The position numbers were made by a program, and so were the translations under genes. Below, in pieces: positions 22,491-32,694 of a DNA stretch of 64,000 bases (within the stretch, counting starts at the first letter, position 1; every line of letters starts with the position of its first letter). This stretch comes from Tenebrio molitor (taxonomy: Eukaryota; Arthropoda; Insecta; Coleoptera; Tenebrionidae), in assembly GCF_963966145.1 (NCBI RefSeq), contig NC_091048.1, positions 3,348,001-3,412,000 on the forward strand, given 5' to 3'. Below the pieces are notes generated by a model that was not told the origin of the DNA, did no database searches, and saw only the letters and a list, made by a program, of their open reading frames with translations.

Positions 22491-23753
22491 ATGAATAGTG
22501 CTTTGGAACAAATAACTACCCTGATGTACTTGTTGTGTTTTGTGATAATTTCGACAAATTCCAGAACTTCTACGTTGTGGAAACTAAATTCGGACAAGAC
22601 AAAAGTAGTTGAGGCTAGTTCTTTTCATCAGGTGATGCCCTATCCGGAAGGCCCCAACGGTGTCCAGTTCATCGTCGACGACGACCCCGTTTTCAACATA
22701 ATCACGTCGACGGTCCATCTGGGACAGTCGTGGGTGAAAGAACGAGTGGAATACTACTGCACCAATTGCCCATCTATGAAAACTGACAAGTAAGTACAAA
22801 ACGTCACCTGAGAAATTTTACCAAAACTGGACTGTTCCAGAGCTTTCGGGAACACCACCTTGTTCGGGAAGTCCCCAGGGACGGCGTCAGAACCCGACGA
22901 AGTCCTGGATTGTGGCAAACCGGTCAATTTCACCTATTACGACAACTTAGTAGGCGTCTTGAACAGGAACAAACACCCGAACGTTCCCGAACCACAAGCG
23001 GCTTTAATCTTCACGAAAAAGTCGAAAAAAGAGTTCGACGTCGACGCTCTGGAACGTAGGCTGAAAAAGGCGAAACGAGAGGTAGTCTCTTTTGCTCGTG
23101 TGATAGTGTTGTAGAGTGCCCGTTTCAGAAACCGAAGTCGGTTCAGTTGTACAATCAGATCGGGAATTTCTGGCGCATCAAAGGGGACGCCGAAAAGGCA
23201 ATAGAATGTTTTAGGAGAGCTCTCGCGGTCTCTCCATACAACGCGGAAGTTCTACTTAATCTGGCTCGCGTCCTGTTCGCTCTGCAGTACTTGGACGACG
23301 CCATTTTCTTGACTAGGAGGTCGCTGGAAGTGCAGCCGCCCGATAAAGGCGCCTGGCAGCAGTACTTCACTTTGGGGGAAATACTGAAAGCGTACGGACA
23401 CTACCAAGAAGCCGCGGTTCACATGAAGCACACCCTTCAGCTGAAACCCGGATTCGAACCGGCACAAGCGGCCCTGATAGAGATGCAGGGCACTCCATAC
23501 TCTACCATCCATATGTATACGCTTATTATTATAATTTGCTTGGTAAATGTCCGTGGAGTAAGTGGCGCGAGATGATCGTGTCGTCTTGCAGGTCTCGGGG
23601 GTCCTGTTGGTGATCTTGTCGTCGGTTGACAATCCTGCAGAGAGCGAGTACTCCGAGGTGAAGACCCAGAGACACTTCAACAAAGCTATGGCGATGAGGT
23701 CGCTCAGAGGCTTCTCTCAGAAACACTTGCGTTCGAAAAAGATGATCGCCTAA
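22491..23753 (+). CDS. TTC17-like tetratricopeptide-repeat protein with C-terminal membrane helix
   Basis: Four exons, 22491-22789, 22841-23081, 23129-23542 and 23592-23753, with tiny GT-AG introns (46-51 bp), give 371 aa. The N terminus (MNSALEQITTLMYLLCFVII) looks like a signal peptide. Residues about 36-180 carry paired cysteines (YYCTNCPS, VLDCGK) and match no domain I can name firmly. Residues about 184-305 hold three TPR-like repeats: LYNQIGNFWRIKGDAEKAIE, LLNLARVLFALQYLDDAIFL and YFTLGEILKAYGHYQEAAVH. Joining exons 3 and 4 makes a hydrophobic run (about 310-329, YTLIIIICLVSGVLLVILSS), a likely membrane helix before a basic tail. The repeat phrasing resembles TTC17, but that family is about 1100 aa, so this would be a short relative. 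Gene model sure, name less so. Confidence 0.85.
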
Positions 23754-23854
23754 GACGTTTTTTGTTGATTTTGTTTATAGTTTACATGGCTGTTTTAATT
23801 GTTTAACAAAAATACTCTCGTTTGTACCTGGACGTTTTGCTCATTTGATTATTG

Positions 23855-23860
23855 AATAAA
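23855..23860 (+). terminator. Poly(A) signal of the TTC17-like gene
   Basis: AATAAA about 100 bases after the stop at 23751-23753. It lies 28 bases from the opposite-strand signal of Ntf-2, so the two convergent 3' ends probably overlap. Confidence 0.6.
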
Positions 23861-23888
23861 TTTGAATGATGAAAGTTTATAAAATATG

Positions 23889-23894
23889 TTTATT
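23889..23894 (-). terminator. Poly(A) signal of Ntf-2 (distal exon)
   Basis: AATAAA on the minus strand, 100 bases past the stop at 23994-23996 of the distal last exon. Confidence 0.6.
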
Positions 23895-23993
23895 TAATGG
23901 TGAATTATACAAGCATTCATTAATGATAATAAAAAAACAAGTAGACTGAATGATGGGTAATGATAAAAGTTCACAAAGATATCGTAGAGGCAA

Positions 23994-24839
23994 CTAAGCG
24001 GTATTGTGAATTCCCAATCTGAAAATATCATGTTGAACAAAAAAAGAGTTTCCTAAGGGTTTTAACACGAATATCTGGGAAAATGCATGTGGAGGGTCTT
24101 CGTCGGCCTGAAACATCGAAAAAAATGTTAGGTTATGTTCGGCGCGGTCAGAACCAGTCGAGTTAACACATGCACGGACTGAATTAGAACGTTTTAGTGA
24201 GGAATAGAAATAAACTGATATGATAAAAAGCAAAGTGGCAGCTAGAAAAACAAGAACACGAATACATACTGCCTTTGGACTAAATTGTATCATGTAGTAC
24301 AAGACGGAAAATATCATGCTGAACAAAAAAACTTCCTTCTATTGGTTTCAAGACGAAAGTTTGAAGATAAGCATGAGGCATATCTTCATCAGTCTATCAA
24401 CATGATTTACATCTCAATTCCTCAATATTTACTAATAAGCTATTTACCTGTAATCTACCTAAGACATTAATTAGTACTCCACCATCAAACATAGGTTGTG
24501 AGTCTACAGCCGTAATTATTCTATTAATCTTTTGAAATGATAAGCTCTAAAAACGAACACAAATTAAAAAAGATCCAACTGTGTTATCTCTACTGACTGT
24601 TAATTTTTCCATAATTTTTACAGAGCCTTGAAGTTGGACACCTTCAAACGTCATGAACGAACTTTCGATCTAAAAGGTAATAAATACGAATGAGAGGTTT
24701 TTTGCTGTGTGAGTTGCACACTTTTACTCACATTGTACATGTTTGCTAAATTGGCCCTTTGTGTTGGATCGTCGAACAATGCATAGTATTGCTGTACAAA
24801 TCCTTTACCTATCGCTTCGTATTGTAAATTTAGAGCCAT
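23994..24839 (-). CDS. Ntf-2: Nuclear transport factor 2, isoform with distal last exon
   Basis: NTF2 carries RanGDP into the nucleus by binding FxFG nucleoporins (known). Exons on the minus strand: 24839-24732 (MALNLQYEAIGKGFVQQYYA..), about 24670-24598 (IESSFMTFEGVQLQGSVKIM), 24546-24448 (SLSFQKINRIITAVDSQPMF..VLGRLQ) and 24107-23994 (ADEDPPHAFSQIFVLKPLGN..DIFRLGIHNTA). The product, about 130 aa, aligns end to end with NTF2 of flies and humans, including the C-terminal DIFRL..HN. The exon 2/3 junction is not clean. The canonical donor after AACA and the acceptor before AGC put exon 3 out of frame by one base. An alternative GT-AG pair (donor at 24593, acceptor ending 24545) keeps frame at the cost of one extra residue (LNSHLSFQ). 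Convergent with the TTC17-like gene. Confidence 0.93.
24280..24393 (-). CDS. Ntf-2: Ntf-2 alternative (proximal) last exon
   Basis: A second complete terminal exon lies between exon 3 and the distal last exon. Acceptor AG at 24394-24395, then TDEDMPHAYLQTFVLKPIEG..SFFVQHDIFRLVLHDTI and TAG at 24280-24282. It is 114 nt, exactly as long as the distal exon 24107-23994, starts in the same phase, and is 25/37 identical to it. Both are open and end at the same alignment position. They are therefore alternative 3' exons made by tandem duplication, and each would complete the NTF2 fold. The preceding tract is a weak polypyrimidine run. No AATAAA was seen before the distal exon, so its 3' end formation is open. 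Confidence 0.85.
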   Translation of the reverse strand, partial: TDEDMPHAYLQTFVLKPIEGSFFVQHDIFRLVLHDTI

Positions 24840-25081
24840 CGTGTAAAACTCGGTTAGTTTTCACAGACTTTGGCGATTTTCGGCCAAAATAGTGTTTAAC
24901 CCCAAAACGCCAACGGTCTAGGTCGCCCACCCAGTGCTGCCAATATTGTCAATTGTCAATTGTCATTTGCTCGTTGAAGTGAAAATGTGATTAGAGTTAC
25001 GCGAGTGGGGAGCGTAACGGTAACGGTAGCCAGGACCGCGCCAATTCGGTTGTCACAAAAATTGTCATGATTGTGTTAAAT

Positions 25082-25470
25082 TAATAGCTGTAGAGGTATT
25101 TTCATATTTGGTGGCGGAAACAAAAGACTGAGAAATGTCACAAAATTGTATTGTCAGTGTCAAATTTCTCATAAACGCCGTAAAAAGGAATGTCTAGGTA
25201 AATTTAAATTTTCGCTAAATCGACTGAAAAAATAAATTCTAAGGAAGCCAATGTTTGTCAGTGGTTCTAAAGGAAAAGTTATTCTCATATAATCAAACGT
25301 ATTACAAATTATTTCTCTAGTTCGACGATGAATAACTTTCTTATTGCCAATTTGCTGCATTTCTATCGAAATCACGAACGTCTTTGAGAAATTTGACACT
25401 GACAATACAAATTTGTGACATTTCTCAGTCTTTTGTTTCCGCCATCAAATATGAAAATATCTCTATTATT
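25082..25470. mobile_element. MITE with about 90-bp inverted ends
   Basis: Left arm 25082-25172 and right arm 25380-25470 are near-perfect complements (TTTTCATATTTGGTGGCGGA..GAGAAATGTCACAAA). Non-coding interior of about 200 bp. It lies just upstream of the Ntf-2 promoter region. Confidence 0.88.
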
Positions 25471-26176
25471 GGCTTCGAAATTATCAGTTACCGATTTTAA
25501 TTAAAAAAAAAGAAAAAGAAAGAAGGAAAATCACAAAAATAAAATTTCATCAAACTTTGTCACATCCCAGTTGTTGTGGAAAGTGTGTTGTATACCATAA
25601 CCTCCAGTGATTTTGATATCACATTTTCTTGGGAAACATTTCACCGGTTGATAATTAGCGCCCCACACACCAGCGGATTATCCGTACAGATCAGATACCT
25701 AGAGATCTGATTTGACAGATCCGGTTCGGACGAGCTAAATCTTTCTACGTATGTCCACTAGGATGTCCACTAACTATAGTACCAAGTACCTACGCGCATC
25801 TCATTTTCATGCATGATTCGAGGTATCAAAATCAAATCCGTCCGTTAATGGAGAAAAATCCTACATTTCATGCGGATGTGATCTAGCTCGTGGTATTTTA
25901 GGCAAGCTAAAAGATCTGGCTGGCAGTTCCAGTCTTTTAAAAAATAATGTTAACAAAAGGGTGGCTATTGCTTGTGCTGGCATTACAGTCGTGATTTTAG
26001 AAACTTTACCCAAAAAAATATTGAGAACAAAAGATTGAGCAGCTCGAATGTTTTGTATTTTTTTGGTCACAAAACCACGATCTGCTTTTCGGAAATAAAT
26101 TTTGCAGTAGTTTGCAAGCTCATCATAGGCCTGATTTTAAATTTTTTTGTTTGTATACTCTTGGCCTTTATTTTCT
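25471..26176. other. Intergenic stretch
   Basis: No gene seen. The open frame on the minus strand at 25861-26070 has no recognisable features. Confidence 0.4.
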
Positions 26177-27838
26177 ACTAGCTGACCCGGCGAACTTCGT
26201 ACCGCCCCAGAGTCAATAAAATGTTGTGTTAACTTATTAGCTGAATTGAATCAAGTTTTTTTATTAAGATAAAATGAATAATCAAAATGAATTGAAATTT
26301 AATGATTTAATGCTTACACATATTTAAATTTAATGCTAAGCACTACGCCCTCTGACGGAGATTATTGATATTCACAACACGTGATGTGCAAATGTGATTA
26401 ACGATATAGTACCTTAATTAACACCCATGGATTTACGACAATTCATTGATGAGTACTGAAAAATTAAATTTTTTCGGTAAATTCATTTGCAAGAAGTGAG
26501 AGTATAATGAGTAGTAGAGCTAATTGCTGTCTCCCGAGTTGTAACTATGCAGTGAATTTTTTATCAATGAACCATAGGAATTGACATGGTGTAAACTTTA
26601 TTTCATGTCCGAAAAATAATTTTGAAATTAGCAATAGAAACACCATTGACGCGAAATAAAGTTTATACTTTATACCATGTCAATTCCTATGGTTCATTGA
26701 TAAAAAATTCACTGTATAAAAATAATCCGGAATTAACAATCACCATAAACGGATTGAATATTTTAATGAGTTTGGTTGGGATGCAGTCAACATCTGACTA
26801 AAGCATATGCGTGTTTGTTGGAAACATTTTGTAGATGAAGATTTTATTCCACTGGTTTGTTGGTTTAATGGTTTCGACACACTGTCCATTTGTTTTTGTC
26901 TGATAGTTTCGAGGTTAGGTATGCCGCACAGCAATAAATGTTCAACCCTAAAACAGCTTCCCCGCGACGTAGCATTACTTGGGGTAGCATTTAAATAATT
27001 ACAGACAGTTGACGTACTTAAATGCATAATTAGTTGGATACAGGTGCGATGCACTGAATAAGTGAATAAGCCCATTTCTAGCGTTAGCCATGACATAGCA
27101 GCGGGTATGTTCCTTCACGGATGTTGGCCTTGTAGGGTCCTTTGATGGAAAAATTGCAAGCGGACAAATCCGGCGAGCGGGCTCCCTACTACAAATTGCC
27201 CCTTATTGAGGTGACTCCAGTTCTTCGTCTTGTCGCATTCCCGGTTTGTCTGAAATTATGGTCTGAACGTAGTGAACCATGTAACAATTGATTTCTGGTT
27301 CGGGACACGACCCAACATTGAAGCAATTTCGGAAGAGTTGCGATCACAGAAAATCAGTTTGAAAAGTAGACCTCGACGGCAAACGCAGGCTTTCCACTCT
27401 TCCAACGCATGATGGCAGCTGACAGGGATAGGGAACAAATCTTGAAAACCACGGCTTCCGAATGAGACCACTCCCGTCCCATTACGACCCCTACAGTCTG
27501 AATAGCGCGCATTTCAAAAAAGGAAGTTATGTTATCGCGCCCTGTACAATGCAAAAGTAGGTGTTGTTGAACACCATTGTTCACAATTGGTGTTAAAACT
27601 CAGCTGACGTTAAATCTCAATTAAGTTCAAATTGTCGATGCGCGCACAATGACAGATTGTGACTGATGACATAACCTTTCAAAATGAATTTTCTTCATAA
27701 TTTTTTTTTCGTTAGTTATTCGATGTTTTAATAGTTATTCTGCTAATCGGGGCGGAGACAAATCCAACAATATAAAGATCATAAAAATCTGTCCAGCCGT
27801 TCTTGAGTTATAAATAGCGTAACTAACCTGACTTTGTT
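26177..27838 (+). repeat. Interspersed repeat relic with widespread arthropod termini
   Basis: Starts CTAGCTGACCCGGCGAACTT and ends with CCAGCCGTTCTTGAGTTATA..TAACTAACCTGACTTT, a pair of motifs I recognise as recurrent interspersed-repeat ends in arthropod genomes; the class is not certain. The interior is decayed and holds the MITE at 26550-26714. Frames within (26740-27096, 27256-27584, minus) are not recognised. Confidence 0.5.
26550..26714. mobile_element. Short MITE
   Basis: Arms of about 65 bp: CAGTGAATTTTTTATCAATG..CCATAGGAATTGACATGGT at the left and the complement at the right, separated by about 35 bases. A CACTGTA end suggests TA insertion. Confidence 0.88.
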
Positions 27839-27845
27839 ATATATA

Positions 27846-28759
27846 CAGTGAGCGGCAAAAGTATGGAATAAATTCCTTAAAAATTAAACAAAATTGTTTT
27901 CAAAAAAAATCTTTGGACAGGTCAATTTTAGCTTATAAAAATACATATTTTAATACAAAATAAAATTCCAAGCAGTCATTTGTTTTCGAGTGATGACGTC
28001 ATCGATACTTTTTTTAAATGGAAACCCCCTATTTTTTTCTTGATTCTGATAGCCCTCTTAATTGTATGAATGACAGTATAAAAATTTTGTTATCTTACAT
28101 AAGGAAATTTTTGAGAAAAAAAAAATAAAGTTGGAAAAAATAAATTTTATAACGAACAAAACAAGTCAAAAAATCAAGTAGGTAAATCAAACAGTCAAAT
28201 GTTACTGTGAATTTCATTCGTATGTGTTATTTGTTTTACAAAACTTTTTCGAAAATGACTCATTTAAGAGAAACAGAAGGTATAGAAATTTTAAATTTGA
28301 TTGGGTGCGCGGATAAAACTAGATAAAACTAAAACAGGGAGAATTTCTTCATAAACTTGCTTATTGTCAACAAGCTGGGGGATGGCAATTCGAACATTTA
28401 ATTCCGTAATGTTAAGTACTTAGTAACACAGTTTTTGACTTGTTTTTGTTAGTTATAAAATTTATTTTTTCCAAATTTATTTTTTTTTTCTCAAAAATTT
28501 CCTTATGTAAGGTAACAAAATTTTTATACTAACGTTTAGACAATTAAAAGGGCTATCAGAATCAAGAAAAAAAATTGGAGGTTTCCATTTAAAAAAACTA
28601 TCGCTAACGTCATAACTCGAAAACAGATGACTGCTTGGAATTTTATTTTGTATTAAAATATGTATTTTTATAAACTAAAATTGACCTGTCCAAAGATTTT
28701 TTTGAAAAAAATTTTGTTTAATTTTTAATGAATTTATTCCATACTTTTGCCGCTCACTG
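27846..28759. mobile_element. Long-TIR element, CAGTGAGCGGCAAAAGTATGG type
   Basis: 914 bp between TA duplications (27844-27845, 28760-28761). Inverted arms of about 330 bp each with blocks such as TCTTTGGACAGGTCAATTTT and TAAAATTCCAAGCAGTCAT. The unpaired middle is only about 250 bp and has no coding capacity. Terminus is Tc1/mariner-like. Confidence 0.9.
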
Positions 28760-28845
28760 TATATAGATAAGCAATTATGACTTCTGTAAAATTCTATAAA
28801 TTGTGTTAAAATTTCGAATGTCCAATCAATAGTCACACATGTAGT

Positions 28846-28985
28846 GCGATTCTGTTTTAAAATTTAGCAATATTGTTATTGAACAATATTGATTTTGCAT
28901 AGATCCAACCAATCAACAGCTTCATATCATGGCAACTACAACCTTGTTAAATAGCAATATTGGTAAATTTTAAAACAGAATCGCA
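28846..28985. mobile_element. Short MITE
   Basis: Arms GCGATTCTGTTTTAAAATTT and complement at the two ends, each containing AGCAATATTG. 140 bp, non-coding. Confidence 0.8.
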
Positions 28986-29511
28986 GCAATGATCATGATG
29001 ATGAGTAACAGTACTATTATACTCAATTTCATATAAATGTGCATCTAAGCAAGCCATGAAAATCTGATTTTCTGTTGGTATTAAAGCTAAAGCTAGTGAC
29101 TTTGACTTTCAAATTTGCTTGCTCTGCACGAACCCGATTTGACTATAGTACCTATTGCCGTTATAACTTTTTATCTGCTCCGCCCACTAAAATTGACCAA
29201 TCAGAATCAAAGCCAGATTCAATCTGTACAACTTTTCATCACATTTGCCACGTAAAAAAGTTAAGGTTAGAATTTTGCTGTCAAGTCCACAATTATTGTT
29301 TTAGGTTCTAAAAAATAAAATGTCATTAAGACAATTCGAATGTCAGAAATTTTTACTGTGTAAAGCAGATCGTCTTAACAACCTATTTGATTGGTAACTA
29401 AGAAAATGAAATGGGCGGGGCAGATAAAATGTTACGTTGTCCTTAGTATAATTTTTCAGTTTTTGTCCATTTTAACATTGCTGATTTCAAAAGCAATGTT
29501 AAATAATACAT

Positions 29512-29640
29512 ATATTATACCTACACCAAGGTGAAGAAGTTCATGATTATAGCCATAGAGTCAAGATTAGAGCCCGAGGCGTGCCGAGGGTTCTAAGGCG
29601 CGAAGGCTATAAGGGACGTCTTCACCGTGGTTTATATACT
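29512..29640. mobile_element. Small MITE with palindromic GC-rich core
   Basis: Ends resemble TATAC..ACACCAAGGTGAAGA and complement; core GAGCCCGAGGCGTGCCGAGGG. Same design as 30523-30662 and 39339-39465: ends near AATAGTATA and a core with a GCC..GAGGC-type palindrome. Confidence 0.65.
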
Positions 29641-29658
29641 ATTTTTTCCACTACTAGA

Positions 29659-29909
29659 TACTGTCGCGAGCAATAAATTTTGGTCGTCAATGTCATTTCA
29701 AAATTTGGTTAGATTGTCACTAATTTAAAAAATTTCCCTGCCTGATTATGTCCACGCCAACAAAGTGTTAAAAAATTGAGAAAAAAATGACAATTAATGT
29801 CATACAACATGATGATTGGTTATGATATTTGCGACTGTTTTACAATGGAGCATTTTCAATTGCGTCAAAGAATGACCTTGACGACCAAAATTTATTGCTC
29901 GCGACTGTA
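29659..29909. mobile_element. MITE, TACWGTCGCGAGCAATAAAT type
   Basis: Termini TACTGTCGCGAGCAATAAAT and complement, about 31 bp, ending GGTCGTCA inward. 251 bp. Same terminal design as 18066-18425 and the 61040-62361 chain. Confidence 0.88.
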
Positions 29910-29935
29910 CGTTAAAACCCTTTCCGATAATAACC

Positions 29936-30242
29936 CTTCACCACCCGGCGGCACGGCAATTTTGCCGGAGTACATACACTATTACGGATATTACTATCAA
30001 GTAATAGTGCAGTGCTAATCAACATAATTACCAGCGTCTCGCCTCCACATTTTGACTTTGTTGTGTTTTATTATGTTCTGTGTCAATGTTAAGGAACTTC
30101 CTCACGATATGATATGAGTACAATAATATACCTTTTTGAATTTCAACTATGTACCAATGTGTTACCTAAATTCAGAATTTTTAAATTTTTAAAAAGAGAT
30201 TGCGGTACTATTCCCGTCGCTGAAATTACAAGTGGTAACATT
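29936..30242 (-). pseudogene. R2-like retrotransposon, short 3' end copy
   Basis: Minus strand, covering only the final about 70 codons of the protein (..ISATGIVPQSLFKNLKIL.. region, degenerate) plus the conserved 3' tail including the CACTATTAC/GTAATAGTG stem. Strongly 5'-truncated. Confidence 0.88.
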
Positions 30243-30522
30243 TTGCACTTATCAATACAAAAACTCATCCCAATATCATTTGAGAAATTATTTTGTCCGA
30301 TTTCTTCTCATTTTTCAACGGTTGCTATGAAAATCGTCTACGTTAACCAATGAAATCAACGAAAATCTTTCGTTGCTAGGTGACGGCTGTTCATTATTAA
30401 CGTAGGTTAATAATGAAAAACCTAGGTTAATAATGAAAATTATTATTAACCTTGGGAGAGAAATTCTACTTCTGGGGTCGGTTCGAGAGTCAATAATGAA
30501 GCCTTCTGAGACTAGTAGTGGA

Positions 30523-30662
30523 AAATAGTAGATTACATACTGAGGTGGAAAGTGTTTCATTCCTGTCGAGAGCTAAGATAGTTTACCAAGGCGTAGCCGA
30601 GGTGAACTAATGCCCGAGACAGGAAGGAAACATCTTCCCACCGAGGTTTGTATACTATTTTA
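30523..30662. mobile_element. Small MITE with palindromic core
   Basis: Ends AATAGTAGATTACATACTGAGGT and complement of AATAGTATACAAACCTCGGT; both continue GAA..GTTTC.TTCCTGTC. About 140 bp. Related to 29512-29640. Confidence 0.75.
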
Positions 30663-31202
30663 TTCGGAATCATTACATTTTTAGCAAATAAACAATTAAT
30701 TTGGTGCAATTTCATTTCTACCGTTTTTCGACAATTCGTGTACGCCACTGGAAAAACGTCATAACAGGGCGGAAAGTGGCCTATTACTGACCAAGAGAGG
30801 GAAGAAAAGATAAAAAGAAATTTTCATGTTCTGTGTAATTTTCAAAAGTAATTTTGAATGCCTAAGGTTCGTTATTATGAATTGAGAGATTCTATATGTA
30901 TATGCGCAAGTCCAACTAAATATGCCGCCAGAAACCAAAACTGATTAAACTGTGCAACAAGGGTTTTCTTTATGCATATTTTTCTGTACTAAAGGTAGTA
31001 GACCGTGCATTGATGCTATGACATTTGTTTTGCGCTGCTGTCAAAATTTTGCATTTTTTTAAAATTTGAATTTCTTGATTATTGGGTCATTATATGTACG
31101 AGAAAATGACTACAAGGCGCCAGTGTAAATATCCAAGTGATATTTTTTGTTATATGTGCTCCAAAACAAGTGAAACACCAAATTTATTAATTGATAACAT
31201 AA

Positions 31203-31456
31203 TTACATAACATTTTTGATTTATAATGCAAAAATTTCCGATAATAATGCGGAATCTGGAAAAGTGCCCCGAATGCTTGCAACGTTTCCACGTTGAATGA
31301 CAAGGGAAATCCCCTCAAAAAGGAATTTCTTTGATTTTGAATCGCCTGATTCCGCGATAAGTCGGTTTCCGATGACATTAATGAAATCGATGGGCCAAGG
31401 GTTTCAAAGGATAAACCTTTAAATATGTTCACAAAACTATACCTTTTCTGGCTTAC
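31203..31456 (-). pseudogene. Second RT family, 3' end fragment
   Basis: Minus strand copy of the last about 80 codons of the element at 51534-52840. It reads IFKGLSFETLGPSIDFINVI, then GNRLIAESGDSKSKKFLFEG and ISLVIQRGNVASIRGTFPDS across frames. Cut on its 5' side exactly where the MITE at 31460 begins. Confidence 0.82.
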
Positions 31457-31459
31457 ATG

Positions 31460-31803
31460 TACAGTTGCGGCCGTTGAAATCTCAGACAGGGAAGATTTAA
31501 ACACTCTGTATAAATTCTGAAATTTGATTAGCGTAAACAGGATTTTCATGAAGGATTATAAAGTCAGTGTCAGTATTTGACATATTAGGTCAGAATCGTG
31601 CGTAACTTTTGAAATGCCGCAATTATCTGATTTGCAAAAATGTGTTTGACTGAGGGACGGTGTGACTATAAGAACCATTGCGAGAGAAATTAATGTGGAT
31701 AATGTTTGAGTGATATTTTGAGAAACGTCACTTTCAATACCATTTACAAAGCTAAAAGTTTGGCGTTGTCAAAGTGTCTGAGTTTTCAACGGCCGCAACT
31801 GTA
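31460..31803. mobile_element. MITE, TACAGTTGCGGCCGTTGAAA type
   Basis: Termini TACAGTTGCGGCCGTTGAAA at 31460 and complement ending 31803. 344 bp, non-coding. It abuts the RT fragment on one side and another MITE on the other. Confidence 0.85.
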
Positions 31804-31907
31804 CGGGGTCATTATAAATGTTTGTAACAACTAGTGGGCGTAGCGGCGCACCTAAAGCATAGCGCACAGCCACCTACGATGGTACAATCATTTATAATGA
31901 CCCCGTA
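31802..31907. mobile_element. Short MITE abutting the previous one
   Basis: Ends TACGGGGTCATTATAAATG and complement, 106 bp, sharing its left TA with the right end of the element at 31460-31803. Confidence 0.82.
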
Positions 31908-32694
31908 ATATGGTAGGTACTTTACCTCTTGTGTACTATTCCTCGTCGAATAAGTTTATGTAGCTCCCATAAACAGTAATGTTCCCTATTGTAAAGACAA
32001 ACAGTCCATATAATTTTTGTTTATGAGGAATAGTATACACACCATCTTGTATTTTCAGCATTTTTTGAAATATGTAAAGAATTTAATGAAAGACAAGATT
32101 TTGAATATTATTTTATTAAAAATGTTACTGCTACTTTGTACTGACAAATTAGACTAGCAAGATTTTATTAAACAATCTAGTCCCCCAATATTTCAATCGA
32201 TCATACAGTATACCTATAATTAAAAATACAACACTACTGCAAGCATGAAAAATGTAGATGTTTTTAGGTCACTAGTAAATGTTTATTAGCCACTACCAAA
32301 CTACCACTGCCAATAATCTACTTAGATAAGATTTACATATGACGGTGATTAATGCCTAGGTACTTCTATTTATAGATGGTCGAGGTTCGCCGACCCGGTG
32401 TTCTTGTAGGTCAGTAATAAATCCACCCTAATAATACCCTGGGGTGGATTAAACCGTTCAATCTTGAGTAACAACAATAAACATAAAATTCAGATCACAT
32501 GAACATTGCTTGAAAAATTACAATAAAGCTAGTTTCTTCGTTGTGCTACAGTTTTAGTTCAAAACACATCAACACACTAACACAAAATCTTTAAGTAGGT
32601 ATATTATTTGTACGTCTCAGACAAAAATAAGAAAACAACAAAATCAGTAGACGAATATGTGTTTCCTCTGGTCGTAGATGTCAACCACACTTTC
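31908..32694. other. 3' flank of tetraspanin A
   Basis: Probably contains the tetraspanin 3' UTR. No other gene seen. The GGAATAGTATACAC and GTACTATTCC blocks at 31920-32045 form a loose inverted pair, perhaps a further MITE. Confidence 0.4.

Noticed and set aside
23252..23726. Two minus-strand frames across the TTC17-like gene
   Set aside because: They lie antisense to confirmed coding exons and have no domain.
26740..27096. 118-aa minus-strand frame inside the 26177-27838 repeat, looked at as a possible transposase
   Set aside because: No catalytic or DNA-binding motif could be placed; a plus-strand CWKHFVDEDF phrase recalls THAP-type proteins but stands alone.
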